A stretch of DNA of 64,000 bases from assembly GCA_030848705.1 (NCBI GenBank), contig CM061243.1, forward strand, positions 10,441,044 to 10,505,043, in the 5' to 3' direction. Shown in pieces: positions 35,425 through 48,901 of the stretch. Each line of letters opens with the position of its first letter. Within the stretch, counting starts at the first letter, position 1. Under the pieces are notes generated by a model. It worked only from the letters and a program-made list of their open reading frames with translations. It ran no database searches and was not told where the DNA came from. The stretch comes from Heracleum sosnowskyi (lineage: Eukaryota > Streptophyta > Magnoliopsida > Apiales > Apiaceae). A program made the translations under genes and the position numbers.

Positions 35425-38030
35425 AGCCTGCATAGAAACGTCAATAATATTTTTGCGAGGAGGTCGATTTATTAACGTGAGGTTTGTGTAATCGTAAGTT
35501 TGATCGTGTAAGATGAGAAGTGTGAGTTGTGCAGAGTAATAAGAAATTTTGTTGGCGAATAATGTAACTACTTTGAATGATGAACGTACCCTTGTCAGGT
35601 TTTGAGACTTGTTCATATATTAATTAAATAATTTCTCACTGAATTTGTTCATATATCAAAATAATTTTATAATTAAAAATACATTAGATTATAATATTTG
35701 CAATTTATCATAAATTTGTAATATTGCGTATCGTTTTCATGAATCAAATACTTGTAAATTTGATTAGATTTCGTAATATTCAACTAATATCTATATGATA
35801 AAAGGCACATGATTATTTTTATCGATGTAAGAATGATTAGACAACATTAATGACTTGTGCATATATATAATTTCCAAACAACTATTTTTTGGTTCCATTT
35901 TTTTCCCCTTCATATAGAGTGGGTTCATGTTATAATGACGTAAGTAAATGTTTCAACTCAATCATCATAAATAATTGAAATCCTAAATTTTAAAAATTCA
36001 TATATAACTCAAATTGAATTATCTTATATATATTTCTCAAAATTCATGTATTTTGCGCAGTTATATAATTTTATAAATATATGGTACAAATTAATGAATT
36101 CTGAATCAACTATAATCTATACTAAACTATAATAAACAAAATGGGGTATAATTTATCATTTGGTTCACAACTCATATTGGATATCCTTTTCAATCACAAT
36201 CGATACTGATGGGTCTTTGAAGTCAAATTGATTGGAACATCTAGATGTATTACTAAAAGTTATGCTACATAGAAGTTTAAGGTTTGAATCTCATCAACAA
36301 CATATTAAAATAAACATTTATTACAAATATGTTAAAATTAACATTTACTCTGAACGGCTGATCCGGCATAACAACTTAAAAATTAAAAACATAAACAAAG
36401 GTAAAAATACGTGAACCACTCGTTACTATATTTAATTTGATTATAATAATTTAAATAAAAAAGTAAAATAATACAAAAAATAACTCATGCTTTGCACGTG
36501 TTATAAATAAATATATACTGATAAATATATCATTTTTAAAACTATTTTTTTTTTTAAAAAGTAATGTAAATGTGATACCTTTATAAATGTTCAGGATTAT
36601 TCATCTATTTAAAAGTGAAAAATAACCATGATTTTGACCTGAAGACTTATACAAGGTTATACTGTTTTTTCAATACAAATATTGAATGACATTTTTGTAA
36701 TAATAAACTCAACCTTTTCATATACAAAAAATAAACTTTACTTGTATTTTATTGTGTATTAGCTTTAGTGTTGTAATTCGACGATGTCCTCAAAGCCCAC
36801 AAACCCTATTTAGAATTTCATTTATCGAAATGATTTTATGATATTACGCATCCAATTAATATATTATATAAAATTCTATTATTATTAAAGACTTATACTT
36901 TTTTTAACATCATTCAATAATTTTGTACATACAATTTGAATTTTTATTATTAAAACTTATAGTCTAACTGGTTGTCATTAATAGCTAGACAATTTTATAA
37001 TTCTTATGATCGAGAAAAATCATATCTTATTTTCATCTATTGCATATTAATCATGTTGATTTTTTATTTAAAACATAGATCATGTTTTGAGTTACTGTCT
37101 TTTTGGAATCAATTCAATTGTATCTTTTACATTTTCAAATATTTATCTTTTTAGTCGAATTATACATTTAAACCCCTTAAAGTCCAAATGTTTGATCAAT
37201 AAAACATTTCTAATTTAACTCAAATATTTGATATTTTATATACTTAAAAATTATGAGATATAGTTCATATATGATGTAGTTATATATTATGTATGATTTT
37301 ATAGATAGAATTTATATATTTTTATTTAAATAGTATAATACATTTATATATATCCAAAGAGAAAAATGAAAATGAAAATATTTTTTTATCCGAAATAATT
37401 TACATTCATGTGTAACATGTGAAATTATATCATATAAATTTTATTTTTCATACTCATCATTTATCATGACAAAGAGAGTGTAAAAATTTTATTTTTTACA
37501 TTTATCATTTATAATGAAAGAAAACCTTTTTTGTAATTATATACTCCGTAATATTCTACATTTTAAATCATCACCCCGATTTTTGACTCGGACATCAATT
37601 GGGGGATTAAAATGGTGGAAAAAGTGAAACAATTGACGAAAAAATGAGTAAATTAGAGATATGCCGAAGTTAATAAAGAATGACATGTAATATAAGAAAA
37701 TATCAACAAATGAAGTGTTTATTTTGAAAAGAAATTTGTTAAGAAATGAATGTGACGAACAAAGTGTATAAACATTAGCATTACATAATTTTGATGCTTA
37801 TTTTCTTAATTTTAAATTATAGATTTAACAAATAATGAGATACATAACATATACAATAGTTCTTATATTATATCAAGTTCATTACTATATTTTATGTATA
37901 ATTAATTAATTCTAATAATGTAAAATAGTGATATATAATATGATATAAAAATATGAATTATCAACAACATAACTAAAGTATATTTAATCAAAAATATACA
38001 ACTATAATAAAAATTTAAAATGATGATTGA
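35425..38030. other. AT-rich intergenic DNA
   Basis: No gene seen. Short frames are chance openings in AT-rich sequence. CATGCTTTGCACGTG near 36487 resembles Helitron terminal hairpins but lacks a CTAG end. Confidence 0.5.
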
Positions 38031-38036
38031 TCATTT

Positions 38037-38037
<1 letters not shown>

Positions 38038-38112
<75 letters not shown>
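38038..38112. repeat. (CA)n(TA)n compound microsatellite
   Basis: About 11 CA units run directly into about 25 TA units. Confidence 0.95.
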
Positions 38113-38114
<2 letters not shown>

Positions 38115-38149
38115 ATAATGTAAAAGAAAAATACAAATTTTTATAAATA

Positions 38150-38822
38150 ATATGGACCAATATTTCCTTTACTCAAAGGTTCAAAATAAAAAAATAAAAA
38201 TATAGAATTAGAGGAAATAATGTGACTTATCTAATAAAATCTTTCAAGTAAACTCAAAAAATAACGTAGCATAGTGATTATGTTTTGGACTTCTTAGAAG
38301 GAGGTTGGAGGTTCGATTCCCTACATTAACAAATATTAACATATTTTTGCATAATAATATAACAGTGGTATTTTTGTTATTTTTTAAAAAATAGGGGTAA
38401 AATCGTAACTTCACAATCATTAAAATGACAAACTTTGCCCTTGTGTTGGTATATAATATATAGTAATAGATAGAAAAGGAAAGAAGAAAAAAAAATTTAT
38501 ATAAATAATTCAAACCAACATTTTATTTATTCAATCATCAAAGTAAAAAAAAAAAATATAAGAGATAAAAGATGTGGGTTATCTAATAAGTTTTTTGAAA
38601 TAAACTCAAAAAGGCATGTAGCATAGTGGTTAAGCCCATGGATACCTTGGAAGGAGGTTGGAGGTTCGAATCTCTGTAGTAACACATCTATTAAAATTTT
38701 TTTGTATAATAATATATGAGTGGCATTTTTGTTAATTTTCAAAAGAAAAGGGTAAAACAGTAATTTCGCGGCCATTTAATTGGCAACTTTTGCCCTTGTG
38801 TTCCTATTATATATAGTAATAG
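38150..38822 (+). repeat. Two tandem copies of a tRNA-related (SINE-like) repeat
   Basis: Units of about 360 bp at 38150-38468 and 38510-38822 align throughout. Each contains an A-box-like word (GTAGCATAGTGGTTAAG at 38621; GTAGCATAGTGATTATG at 38266) and a B-box-like word (GGTTCGAATCTC at 38664; GGTTCGATTCCC at 38311) with the spacing of a polymerase III promoter. No acceptor stem is visible, so these are not tRNA genes. Both copies end TATATAGTAATAGATG. Confidence 0.55.
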
Positions 38823-39389
38823 ATGATGTCAGTAAGGGAGAAGCTGACATGTGTAAATGATGATGTAAGCTGGTTTTTGTTTTAGCATTAATATAGATTT
38901 GTTTTATGATTGCATATGATTTCAGATCAAAATTACTATGAGAGCTCTTGAGCCGGATGGAGTTCGTGATATTAACGGAGGCACTTTTACTGGAAATACA
39001 AGCGACTTACAACAATCATGTATTATATTTTATTCTCTCTTCATTCTTTTGAATGAGCTTACATTATACTATCCCCAGACCTTCTTTTGAATGAGCGTAT
39101 ATTATACTATTCCCAGACCTTGCGGGATATACTAGGTAAGGATCTTTCTGAAAACAGTCTCTTCATTCTTTTAAATCATCATACATTATACTCTTCCCAA
39201 ACCTTGCCGGATATACTTAGATATGTTTGGTTTGGTTTTTATAAATTTGTTTATGATACTCGCAAATTACACAATTTTTAGAATAAGTTATTTGTTTGAA
39301 TTTGTTTGTCACGCCATTATCATTATTATTCATGCTCTTATTATTTTCTCGAATCAATACTATTATATAATAGACGAAACATTAAAAGT
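38823..39389. other. Region with a triplicated 45-bp motif and an exon-like scrap
   Basis: TTACATTATACTATCCCCAGA-like text occurs three times between 39058 and 39220; the later copies continue into CTTGCGGGATATACTAGG, which resembles SINE 3' regions of eudicots. At 38926-39020 a stop-free stretch after TTTCAG (M-R-A-L-E-P-D-G-V-R-D-I) reads like a lost exon of an unidentified gene. Confidence 0.3.
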
Positions 39390-40804
39390 TTGGTTGGTCG
39401 GTATGGTACGTTGTGATTTTACATAATTACCCTTAATTAGTTTTTACTTTTGGTTGGTCGGTATGGTACATTGTGATTTTACTTAATTGTCCTTAATTAG
39501 TTTTTACTTAATTAACCATACTTATTTATAGAAATATATTATTAAATAATAATATTACCTATTTATAACCAATTACCTTTTTCACCTAAAATGCATTATT
39601 TTTTCTATTTTTTCTAACAAATTCCCCTACTTTTTCAAATATATCACGGGGAATTACCTTTTTTTAACTAAAACATGTTAGTTTTCTATTTTTCCTTACT
39701 AAAATCCCTCTTTTTCCAAAAATATCACGGACAAACATTTAGTTATTTATTTTTAAACCTATTTTAATATTATAATTATTTTTAAAAGTTTACCTATTTT
39801 AACATATCTACTTATTTTTCTTAACAAATGCAATTACTAAAAATATTAAAATATAAATAATCAAATACCTATTTATAACCAATTACTTTTTCAGCTAAAA
39901 CACATTATATATATTTTCGAACAAATCCCTCATTTTCTAAATATATCACGGGAAATTGTCTTTTACAATTTACTTTTTCTATTTTTCTCAAATAGAAATG
40001 GTACGTTGTGATTTTACTTAATTGTCCTGAATTAGTTTTTACTTAATTAACCTTACTTATTTATAGAAATATATTATTAAATAATAATATTACCTATTTA
40101 TAACCAATTACCTTTTTCATCTAAAATATATTATTTTTTCTATTTTTTCTAACAAATTCCCATACTTTTTCAAATATATCACAGACAATTACCTTTTTTA
40201 ACTAAAACATGTTAGTTTTTCTATTTTTCCTTACTAAAATCCCTCTTTTTCCAAAAATATCACGGACAAACATTTAGTTATTTATTTTTAAACCTATTTT
40301 AATATTATAATTATTTTTAAAAGTTTACCTATTTTAACATATCTACTTATTTTTCTTAACAAATGCAATTACTAAAAATATTAAAATATAAATAATCAAA
40401 TACCTATTTATAATCAATTACTTTTTCAGCTAAAACACATTATATATTTTTTCGAACAAATCCCCCTTTTCTAAATATATCACGGGAAATTACCTTTTAC
40501 AATTTACTTTTTCTATTTTTCTCACTAAAATCCATTCTTTTTCCAAAAATATCACAGAAAACCTTTTACTTATTTATTTTAAAACGTATTTAAATACTTT
40601 TAATCATTAAATTTTAAAACCTCATTTTCCAAAAATATCACGGGCATTAACCTTTTTAAACTAAATATATGTTACGCTTTTTATTTTTTCTTACTAAAAC
40701 CCCTAATTTCTAAAAATATAACGGGCAAACCCATACTTAATTATTAAAATAATAATAGTAAAATAACAATTAACAATTCGTGCATCGCACGGGTTTTAAG
40801 CTAG
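39390..40804 (+). mobile_element. Helitron-like element with internal 536-bp duplication
   Basis: The 3' end shows hairpin CGTGC-ATC-GCACG (40779-40791) and CTAG (40801-40804), a standard Helitron terminus. The body repeats a ~536-bp segment (39463 onward and 39999 onward) containing variants of TATCACGGACAATTACCTTT. A 58-bp unit is doubled at 39390-39510. Reverse-complement relatives fill 56913-57910. No RepHel frame exists, so it is non-autonomous. Confidence 0.65.
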
Positions 40805-41273
40805 TATAAATATATAATTGAATATACTTCTTTTTAAAATTGTCACCATGACACTAATATGAATATTATATGAGTCTTTTGGAATTAAATTACTTGAATT
40901 TTTTTAAAATAAAATATCCTCAACCGTTGTCAAGGAGCCATAGTTGGTGTTTCAAGCCCAGGAAATTAAAACTCAAAATGAACCATAAATCAAATTAACT
41001 AATGGCACTTCTCAACAGTTACCCCATTCCAATACTGAGCCCAAGTATGTCAAAATTTCTTCATTTAAATTAAGCGGTCTCTGCAAATATTGCAGTCACA
41101 TGTTGCTGTGCAAGAAACTACATTAAAAGGGTGTACTTCCTTTTTTTTTCTCAGCGGCCTGTCTGCATAACCATCATCATTACAAATTTCTTGCTAAATT
41201 TTCTTCGAAAATGAACACCATCATTTGTACCGGACATGGTTGCCTCCGAATGCTTCTGAAGCAAGCATGTGGG
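40805..41273 (-). other. 3' untranslated and downstream region of the CDPK gene
   Basis: No other gene seen. AATAAA-type words on the minus strand are too common in this AT-rich DNA to choose a polyadenylation site. Confidence 0.4.
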
Positions 41274-44200
41274 TTAATCTTCTGCTTGACATTCACAAGG
41301 ATTGACCTCCGCTGCTGTGTTGGCGCTTGCAGTTCTTAAAAGCCTTCGGAACTCATTTAAGCTTATTTTCCCATCTTTGTCAATATCACCGTCTTTAAGA
41401 AGCTGCTCTATGGAGCCTTTTGAACCCGTATGCTGCAAATCATTGCTCAAGTATAGTCATTCCTTAACAAATCATTTTGTTAAAAGTATTATCATGATTA
41501 TATTTAATCAAAACTGCAACTCACATGAGAGTTAACTATTAAAAGAAAAAATATTTTAGACATGAATGCAGGAAAGAATGACATTAATAAGTTACCATTC
41601 TAAGTTCTTGAGGAGTTATATATCCGTCTTTATCAACATCAAATTTTTCAAAAGCAGCCTGTGATAATTGTTGCCACTTTTTTGTGTCATGTTCCTCCAG
41701 TTGATGGACGCGGAGAGTGGCTGCCACAAACTCAGGAAAATCAATCAATCCGTCGGTGTTACCATCCATCTGTCAAGAGCACCAAATAATCATCAGAAAA
41801 CTGTACGGTACTAGTGTTCAAATATGAAAAGTACAGATGTCAAGCTGGTAAATGGAATGTGTAAAGAACAAGAGTTTTCAATTCTTTTTTTCTAAATGCT
41901 AAGTTAAAAGAAAAAGGATAAAGTCCAATGTGTCCTTTAGGTCAAAACAACATATAACAGAACAAGGCTTGCAACCAAAAGTCTAAAATGTCTGAAAGCA
42001 TTGTATAAGACAGATGTTAGGTTGCTCAATATATTTGCTACCTGGAACTCTGATGTTTCAACACGGAGAAGCATGATCCACTTTTAATATGTTTGCTTTT
42101 TTAGTTTTCTTCTTTGTAAAATAATGAAATATTACAACAACACCTTTCTTCTAAAATAAACAGTACACTCATCAATAACTTGGTTTTCCTTTTAAAATGT
42201 AGACTTACCGCTTTTAGAATTGCCGAAACACATTTGTCTTTCACCTTCCAAGGACGATCTTGAGCAAGAGCCTGCAACATAAACATAACGTCATTTTTAA
42301 ATGTTCATATACTAAATTCCTTCACCAAATATGTATCTGCAAATTTGAAAAAATAAACTCTAAACTGAAAGCCAGAGATCTAATTCTGCATAAATTGGAG
42401 TTTCTACAAATTTTAACACAAAACAGAATAACACCTGTCTCATTTCTTCAAGACTAATAGTTCCACTCTTATCAATATCAATTGCATGGAATTGATCCCT
42501 GAGGTTAGCTAGCTCCTCTTCATCAAGAGTACTAGCCAATGCCTGGGGCATAAAAAAGTTGCCTCTCAATATGATTTCAAAAAATTATACTATTTGAACA
42601 TCTATCATACAAGTTCCAAAAGAGGAAATAGTGTTTACCCGCAGAGCAAATTGCTTCATTCGACTGTATGTCACAAATTGCCGCATATTGAATAAAACAG
42701 ATATGTCCAGAGGAATCTCTGAGGCTTCGCCACCTTCTCTAACCCATGGATGTGCTGGGAAAAACATAAAATTTTCAAGAATGATAATTGGATGGTAGTG
42801 CTATGACCAAGTAGTTCCAATATTCCCGACTTATATCTTTATATAGAGTTTACTAAAGTAAAAAATCAAGTAGAGACATACAGAGAGCCTGAGCGGCTGT
42901 AAGTCGTGTGCGAGGATCCTTCACTAACAGTTTCTTTACAAAATCTGTAGCGCTATTGCTTATGGTGGGCCACGGTTTGCGCTGAAAATCAGGCTTGTTC
43001 CGTAGAACCTGTATTAGAAAATTAAATCAGGCAACTAAATTGGGGAGGGGGTGAAAAACACCTACGTGAAGTTCATTAGGCAAAGGCGCAAAGCTCCAGA
43101 CTCCTAAGAGGCTACCCAAAGAGAAAAAAGAGAAAAATCGGATACACTATTCTGCCAGAACTTAAAAATGGATCGCTCTATGGTGAAATAATAAATAAAA
43201 AAATAACAGAGTTACATTCTGACAGCAAATGGAATGTGTCTTACCTCTCTAAAAATACCCTCCTCAGTTTTATCCCAGAAAGGACGCCGCCCACATAGTA
43301 AAATGTAGGTAATGACACCAATACTCCATACATCTGATTCAGGGCCTGATTTTCGTTTTAATACTTCTGGAGCAACATAATAGGCACTACCAACAATGTC
43401 TTTAAATTTTTTTCCTGCATAGGATATCAACAGAATACCCACAAGTCGATACACTAGCTTTAGTGATCGCCATATATATATATATGCTTTAAAAAATCTG
43501 AAAAGAGTGACAGTCAATGGAATTTTGCAAGTACGATAACATCTATTACCAACTAGGCAGAAAAAACAACAAAAACGTACACATATTATATATTGAAAGT
43601 GATATGGTCATCCTTCTCCATTTCAAAATTAATTATTTCAGTAATTTACCGCATACCTGGTTTTATAAAGTCTGACAAACCAAAATCTGTAGCCTTTAAG
43701 GGTGAGTCCTCTTTTGATGATTTAAAAAGAAAATTCTGCAAGACATTTCAAGACATATTTACGAGTAGATAAGGGAAGCAACACAAAAAACACTAGTTAA
43801 TGCAGAAATTGAGTTCACTTGAATTGTACGTACTTCTGGTTTCATGTCACGGTGCACCATACCATTTAGATGACACTCAGCTGCAACTCTTAGCATTTGC
43901 CGCACAACTTGGGCAGCATCTTTCTCGGAATAACGGCTGTCTTTTCTGATCAGAGGAATTAAGCGGTAAATATCATACCCATATATCTTTTCATATAAAA
44001 AACACTCATAATGAAGTGCAGACTGCTGATTCTACATTTATACTAAGAAGATATATTACTCACTTCGACAATATTCTATCCAGCAATTCTCCACCTTCAC
44101 ACAACCTAAAGAGAAAAGAAAAAAAGAGAGCAAAATGCAGTCAAATTACGGGGGAATCCATTCAACTGACACAATGATAAGAAAATTTTTTAAAAGGAAA

Positions 44201-46018
44201 GGGATGCCTAATTGAATTTAATAAAGATGTGTCAGACAAATAGATTCAGAAGGCTTACAAATATAGTACTTGCCATCTTTTTATTTGTACTCCGTTTTAC
44301 CGGATTTATTTGTTCTATTCTAAAAGCCATTATGATCCAATTCATGCAGATTTGCTATGTTGATTGAATTGCATATATTTTTCGTTCCAATCATAAGGTC
44401 CTGTTTCGTGCATTTTAGATGTACAAGTATTCCTTAGGTACTCACGGGCTTAAAACAGCCTCTTCAAAAAAAAGAAAAAAGGGCTTGCAATTGGAACTTC
44501 CCCAGACTCTGCGAGAGCCTTTGCAGAGGCTACAACCTTTATATTTTATCTACAGACATTTATGATTAAAGATTAAAATGTATATCTGCTTGATTACAAA
44601 CTTCACATCTAAGAATCTACTAACATCCTAGTGGCAGGGCACTTTCCTACTACTCCCTCATGAGTCATGGCCAAGGTCATGGGGTCAAGTTCTCACTCAT
44701 GCATGGTGCATCCCTTCTAGTGTACTTATAAATACTTTAGAATCTAATGCATTAGAAAAATTGTAACATGCAAAAGAAAAAGAAAATTTTTCATCAACTT
44801 TTCTCTGCAGTATTGTAAGCAAAACAGTCGAAGAATAGTAAAAGAGATGGGGTTTTTTTTGGGGGGTGGGGGGCGGGGAGGAGGTGTAACATAGTAGCAG
44901 TTCTTACTCCATAGCTATATAGACAAAATTTTCATCTTCAAAAGCATTATAGAACTGAACCACATTCTCATGGCCACTTAAAGCCTGCAAAATCTTGACT
45001 TCTCGCTTTACATCCTCAACAGCAATAGGTTGGACCATCTGCCAGACAATGCAAGATCATTTTTGATATAATATGGTAGTAGATTTAAGGATATGCACAA
45101 TAAGGTGCTGCTATTTTCTATGCACAACAAGTTTTTTCTTTTTGCCAGAAAAGCAGGCAAGATCCATTCGGTAAAAAACTTATATTTTACATCTGAAGGC
45201 TAAACTCGGAAACAACATCTACTAGACGCAAGCATCAAAGGATCAAGGAAAATCAGTACAAAATAAAAGAAACAAAACCATAGATACATGCCGCAAAGAA
45301 AAAATATGGTTTAAATTGATTTGAATAACCGATAGGACTAAAAATATGAACTGGCAATACATCAACTGAACCAAGAATCAGACAGTATATAATTAAATCA
45401 ACTAGAGCTATGAACCTTCCGGGTGCTAGCAATATCACCAAGCCAGAAACTGCCCAACTCCTCAAATAAATTTTTTAAAGGCATGTTATAACAATAAAGG
45501 CATGATGAATCTAATGATTTAAGAGAAAGAACAGAACTACAGTATCTAAACGATACTCTAGTTCTCCAAGTTATCGCAAAATGAAAATTATTATACTGAT
45601 GGATCATAAAATCAAGCACAAAACATAAGTTAATATCGCACTAATAGAAAAGTTGTGAATTGTGCATGCGCACGATTAATTTATAACGAAATGCTACCTT
45701 ATTCTTGTCAATTTTTTTGACAGCGACAAGATTTCCAGTAGTATTATCTGTAGCACTATACGTATACCCAAACTGGCCATGTCCCAACAATTTCCCTACC
45801 GTGTATCTCTTCTCGAAACCTCTCTCGTATCCGAAATTTGTTTTCTTGCCAGTAGGCACCTTCTTGCCATTCTTCTTTTTTTTCAGCTTCACCTGCTGCT
45901 TTTTCTGCTGATCAATATCAACAACAGGTGTCGTTGCATTGTCATTGTTATTATTATTCACATCAGCTGGGATCACCGGGGAATTTCGATTCCTCGCGGT
46001 TGTAAGACAGATGCCCAT
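41274..46018 (-). CDS. Calcium-dependent protein kinase, CPK16/18/28 subgroup
   Basis: Twelve GT-AG exons join in phase into 533 codons plus TAA: 45698-46018, 44908-45038, 44064-44105, 43834-43945, 43657-43735, 43245-43414, 42882-43008, 42639-42754, 42435-42542, 42209-42271, 41596-41769, 41274-41432. The N-terminus MGICLTT offers Gly2 for myristoylation and Cys4 for palmitoylation, suggesting membrane attachment. Kinase domain: G-H-G-Q-F-G (79-84), Lys101 in V-A-V-K, H-R-D-M-K-P-E (196-202), DFG (219-221), APE (243-245). The autoinhibitory junction N-M-R-Q-F-V-T-Y-S-R-M-K-Q-F follows at about 350-363. Four EF-hand loops start at Asp388, 425, 467 and 497, each ending in Glu, so all should bind calcium. 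The kinase and EF-hand text match Arabidopsis group IV CDPKs best. The C-terminus after EF4 is short and acidic and unlike the basic tails of CPK16/18. Confidence 0.95.
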
Positions 46019-46349
46019 CTCCTTTTCTTAATGTCGAAAAATTTCAAATGATCATGCAAAAATGATCAGAAAGTTTCGAACAAAAAAGTGTACAAAGGAA
46101 GGAGGGGTGGGAGATTTGATTGGTAGTAATGATGGGTCAAAAACAAGAATTTAAGAATTTAAGAATTAAAATGGGATTTGTGAAGAAGAAGACAAGAAAG
46201 GAGGGAAAGTCCCCTCCCTCCTGTTTCTGCTTGATAAAATGAGTCGCTTGAATTTTTTGTTTTTGTACTTTTATATTTAGGTTTCGTCCATTAGATTTCT
46301 GGTGGAGTTTCTTTTCTTTTTGTTGCCAATTGTCTCTTCTTGTGCTATA
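46019..46349 (-). promoter_or_regulatory. 5' flank of the CDPK gene
   Basis: Upstream leader and promoter of the leftward CDPK gene, containing a GGAGGG/CCCTCC inverted pair near 46200-46222. MITE sequence begins at about 46350, so the undisturbed promoter is short unless it includes the MITE. Confidence 0.35.
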
Positions 46350-46354
46350 TATAT

Positions 46355-46755
46355 ATATAAAGTTGCAAGAACACTTTATATAAAGAACAATAAAGAACAC
46401 TATCATAAACATTTTGTTTTTCATAAAAATTGATTTTTTAAAATTAGAATCATAAAATTGAACAACAATTAAGCCTAACATATCGAATTTAATGTAGAAT
46501 CTCTTCTAAATTTAAAAATTAAATATTACATATAATCTAGTATAGAATCCAGTACAGAATCTTGTATATATATTTGTCACAATGAAATTACATGTAATCA
46601 TGTTTTATTTGAGTCTAATTTTTTGTTAGATTCTATTTTTATTCGTAATAAATCCTTTTTGGTGAGAAAATTAGAATCAGCATACAATTTATGTAAGATT
46701 TTATGGTGTTCTTTCTTGTTCTTTATATAAGAGTGTTTTTCGTGAAGCAATGACC
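46355..46755 (+). mobile_element. MITE copy A, about 400 bp
   Basis: Imperfect terminal inverted repeats (AAGAACACTTTATATAAAGA at the left, TCTTTATATAAGAGTGTTTT at the right) between TA microsatellites. Its reverse complement recurs at 48900-49509. Confidence 0.7.
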
Positions 46756-46985
46756 TATATATATATATATAGTTTACTCCAATACAAACCACTCTTAGAC
46801 TACAAACTACAAACTAAATAATTTTAGTGATTTCTGTAAGAATAAATAGTGATTTCAGCATAGATGTAGCTATTTATTTTTATATACGTATAAATTTAGT
46901 GATTTTACGGTACAAAATCTATAATTTACGTATAGATCTGGAGAAAAAATCACTACATTTACGCAGAAATCACTATTTATTCTTA

Positions 46986-47404
46986 GAGCAACTCCAATGC
47001 AACACTATAACACCAAAATGGTGTACCTTTTGGTGTAAAACTCACTCCAATGCAACACTATAATAGTGTAGAAATTACACCAAATGAATAGTGTGACACC
47101 AAATTTGGTGTCAAAAGTACATTTGGTGTAATTTTTACACCAATTTGGCGTCTTTCATATTGTCTATTATACCTTCGTACTATTTAACAAAAACAAATGT
47201 ATTCCCTTCATACCCTATTTATATCCTATTATATGCCAAACAAGATACTTATTTTGAAAAAGTAAAAGACAACATGTCCTCTTTTAGACTTTTGGTGTAA
47301 GATATAGTGTAGATGGATTGGAGTTGTTTTTGTGGATGGTGTTATTTTCACACTAAAATAGTGTAAAAGCTATACCATTTTAGTGTTATGCATTGGAGAT
47401 GGTC
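46986..47404. mobile_element. Tourist-like MITE nested in the Helitron-like element
   Basis: GAGCAACTCCAATGCA at the left pairs with TGCATTGGAGATGGTC at the right; TTA is duplicated at 46983-46985 and 47405-47407. 419 bp, with inner repeats of ACACTATAATAGTGT-like text. Confidence 0.8.
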
Positions 47405-47474
47405 TTACAGGAATCACCAACATTTTAGTGATTTTCGCAAGCATAAATAGTGATTTATCGTCGGAATATATCAA

Positions 47475-48589
47475 TAGAGCTGTAATCGAACAGAGCCGTT
47501 CGTGAACAAAACTCGAGCTCGGCTCATTTAGATGGACTCGGCTCGGTTCGTTTACTAAATGAACACGAGCTTGAACATGAAAATGTGTTCGGTTAGTAAA
47601 TGAGCTCGAGCCGAGCTTTACACCTGTTCGACTCGAACTCGGCTCGTTTTGCTCGGGATCGGCTCGAGCTCGGCTCGAACTCGTTAAACTCGGCTCGATT
47701 CGTTTAACTAATTATAAATTTGTGAATTTCATAATATCCTTAACAATTTGAATATGTTAAATAAAACTTAATTGCGATCTATTTTAGTTATTTTGTGGTT
47801 GAATAGGGAATTGTATTTGTTATATCTAAAAGGTATAACATCAACGTACTACCAAAAGTTAAATTCTTTATATTCAATTCAAATTAGTTTTTCATTATTA
47901 AAATTTATAAGTTGCATTCATAAAATTACAAAAGAAAGTGAGTAGAGAAAGAGAGTTTGTCTTATTAATTTATTATATAATATTATTTAAAAGTAGCTCG
48001 TACCTCTTAAAATTGAGGAGAAAGATGAGACTTTTAGTGAATTTAAGGTTAATAAGAGTATCTTGAAGAAAAAAAAGTTGTAAACCTCCTCAAATTTCAA
48101 GTTAAGAGCCAAGATAAAGAGGCTCTTAGAGAGACTCTAAGTTACTGATAAAATTGTTTTATTTTAACTATTGTTATTAGGTGAAGTGAGTAAGGTTTGA
48201 TTACTCATAAATACAAATATTAACCTAATATGATTATTATAAGAAAATAAATTAACTTTTAGTATTGAAATTCAAACATAATCGTGTATTCTTAAGATGT
48301 GATTTTAGGCATGAGATTGTAAATCGAGTAAGTAATTTTAAAAATTGGATTTGGTTGAGTATAAAAGTATGAACTATAAGTGAACAACTCGACTCGACTC
48401 GAGTTCGGTTTATGTTCGGTTCGACTCGAAATGTTCATGAACAAACTCGTGTTCGGCTCGTTTATTAACGAGCCGATCTTGAACATCACTTTTCGTTCGA
48501 TTAGAAAGCTCGACTCGGTTCATTTAAAAAAAATCAAACTCGGCTCGATTCGGACAAAACTCGACTCGGCTCTGTTCGTTTACAGCCCT
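47475..48589. mobile_element. MULE-type non-autonomous element with CTCGGCTCG-rich ends
   Basis: Terminal inverted repeats TAGAGCTGTAATCGAACAGA / TCTGTTCGTTTACAGCCCT and a perfect 9-bp duplication ATATATCAA at 47466-47474 and 48590-48598. Both ends (about 200 bp) are rich in GAGCTCGGCTCG-type words; the middle is AT-rich and non-coding. The empty site is visible in the related repeat at 34453-34754, which lacks the insert. Confidence 0.82.
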
Positions 48590-48841
48590 ATATATCAAAT
48601 ATGGTATGCAAATTGATCGTTGGGAGATGGAGAAAAATACAGTGAAGTCGGATTTCAAAAAAAGCTCTCCGATTGACGGGAAAAGTCAAATTAAAAACGG
48701 AGGGGAATATGTGTGATTGTGTATGGGAGTGTGTATTTTAGTTGTGTGTTGTGCATATAGGGGGCCATTAGATTAGATTAATCTAAGGGTTTAGATTGGT
48801 TCTTTGTTTGTATTTTACAAAAGGTTTGTATTTGATCACTA

Positions 48842-48842
<1 letters not shown>

Positions 48843-48899
<57 letters not shown>
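48843..48899. repeat. (TA)n microsatellite
   Basis: About 27 TA units at the junction between the Helitron-like element and MITE copy B. Confidence 0.95.

Positions 48900-48901
<2 letters not shown>

Larger units (their letters stand above)
46778..48842 (+). mobile_element. Helitron-like element carrying two nested transposons
   Basis: Starts about TCCAATACAAACC and ends TTTGATCACTAG (CTAG 48839-48842). Removing the Tourist MITE and the MULE leaves about 0.5 kb that aligns with the 302-bp copy at 34453-34754. It is flanked by TA microsatellites and by inverted copies of another MITE. Confidence 0.6.

Noticed and set aside
38621..38685. Possible tRNA gene
   Set aside because: A- and B-box words are present but no acceptor or anticodon stem can be formed; a second diverged copy with the same flanks indicates a SINE-like repeat.
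38244..38775. Two minus-strand frames of 82-89 codons with similar C-termini
   Set aside because: Antisense shadow of the duplicated SINE-like repeat; the shared text is the A-box/B-box region.
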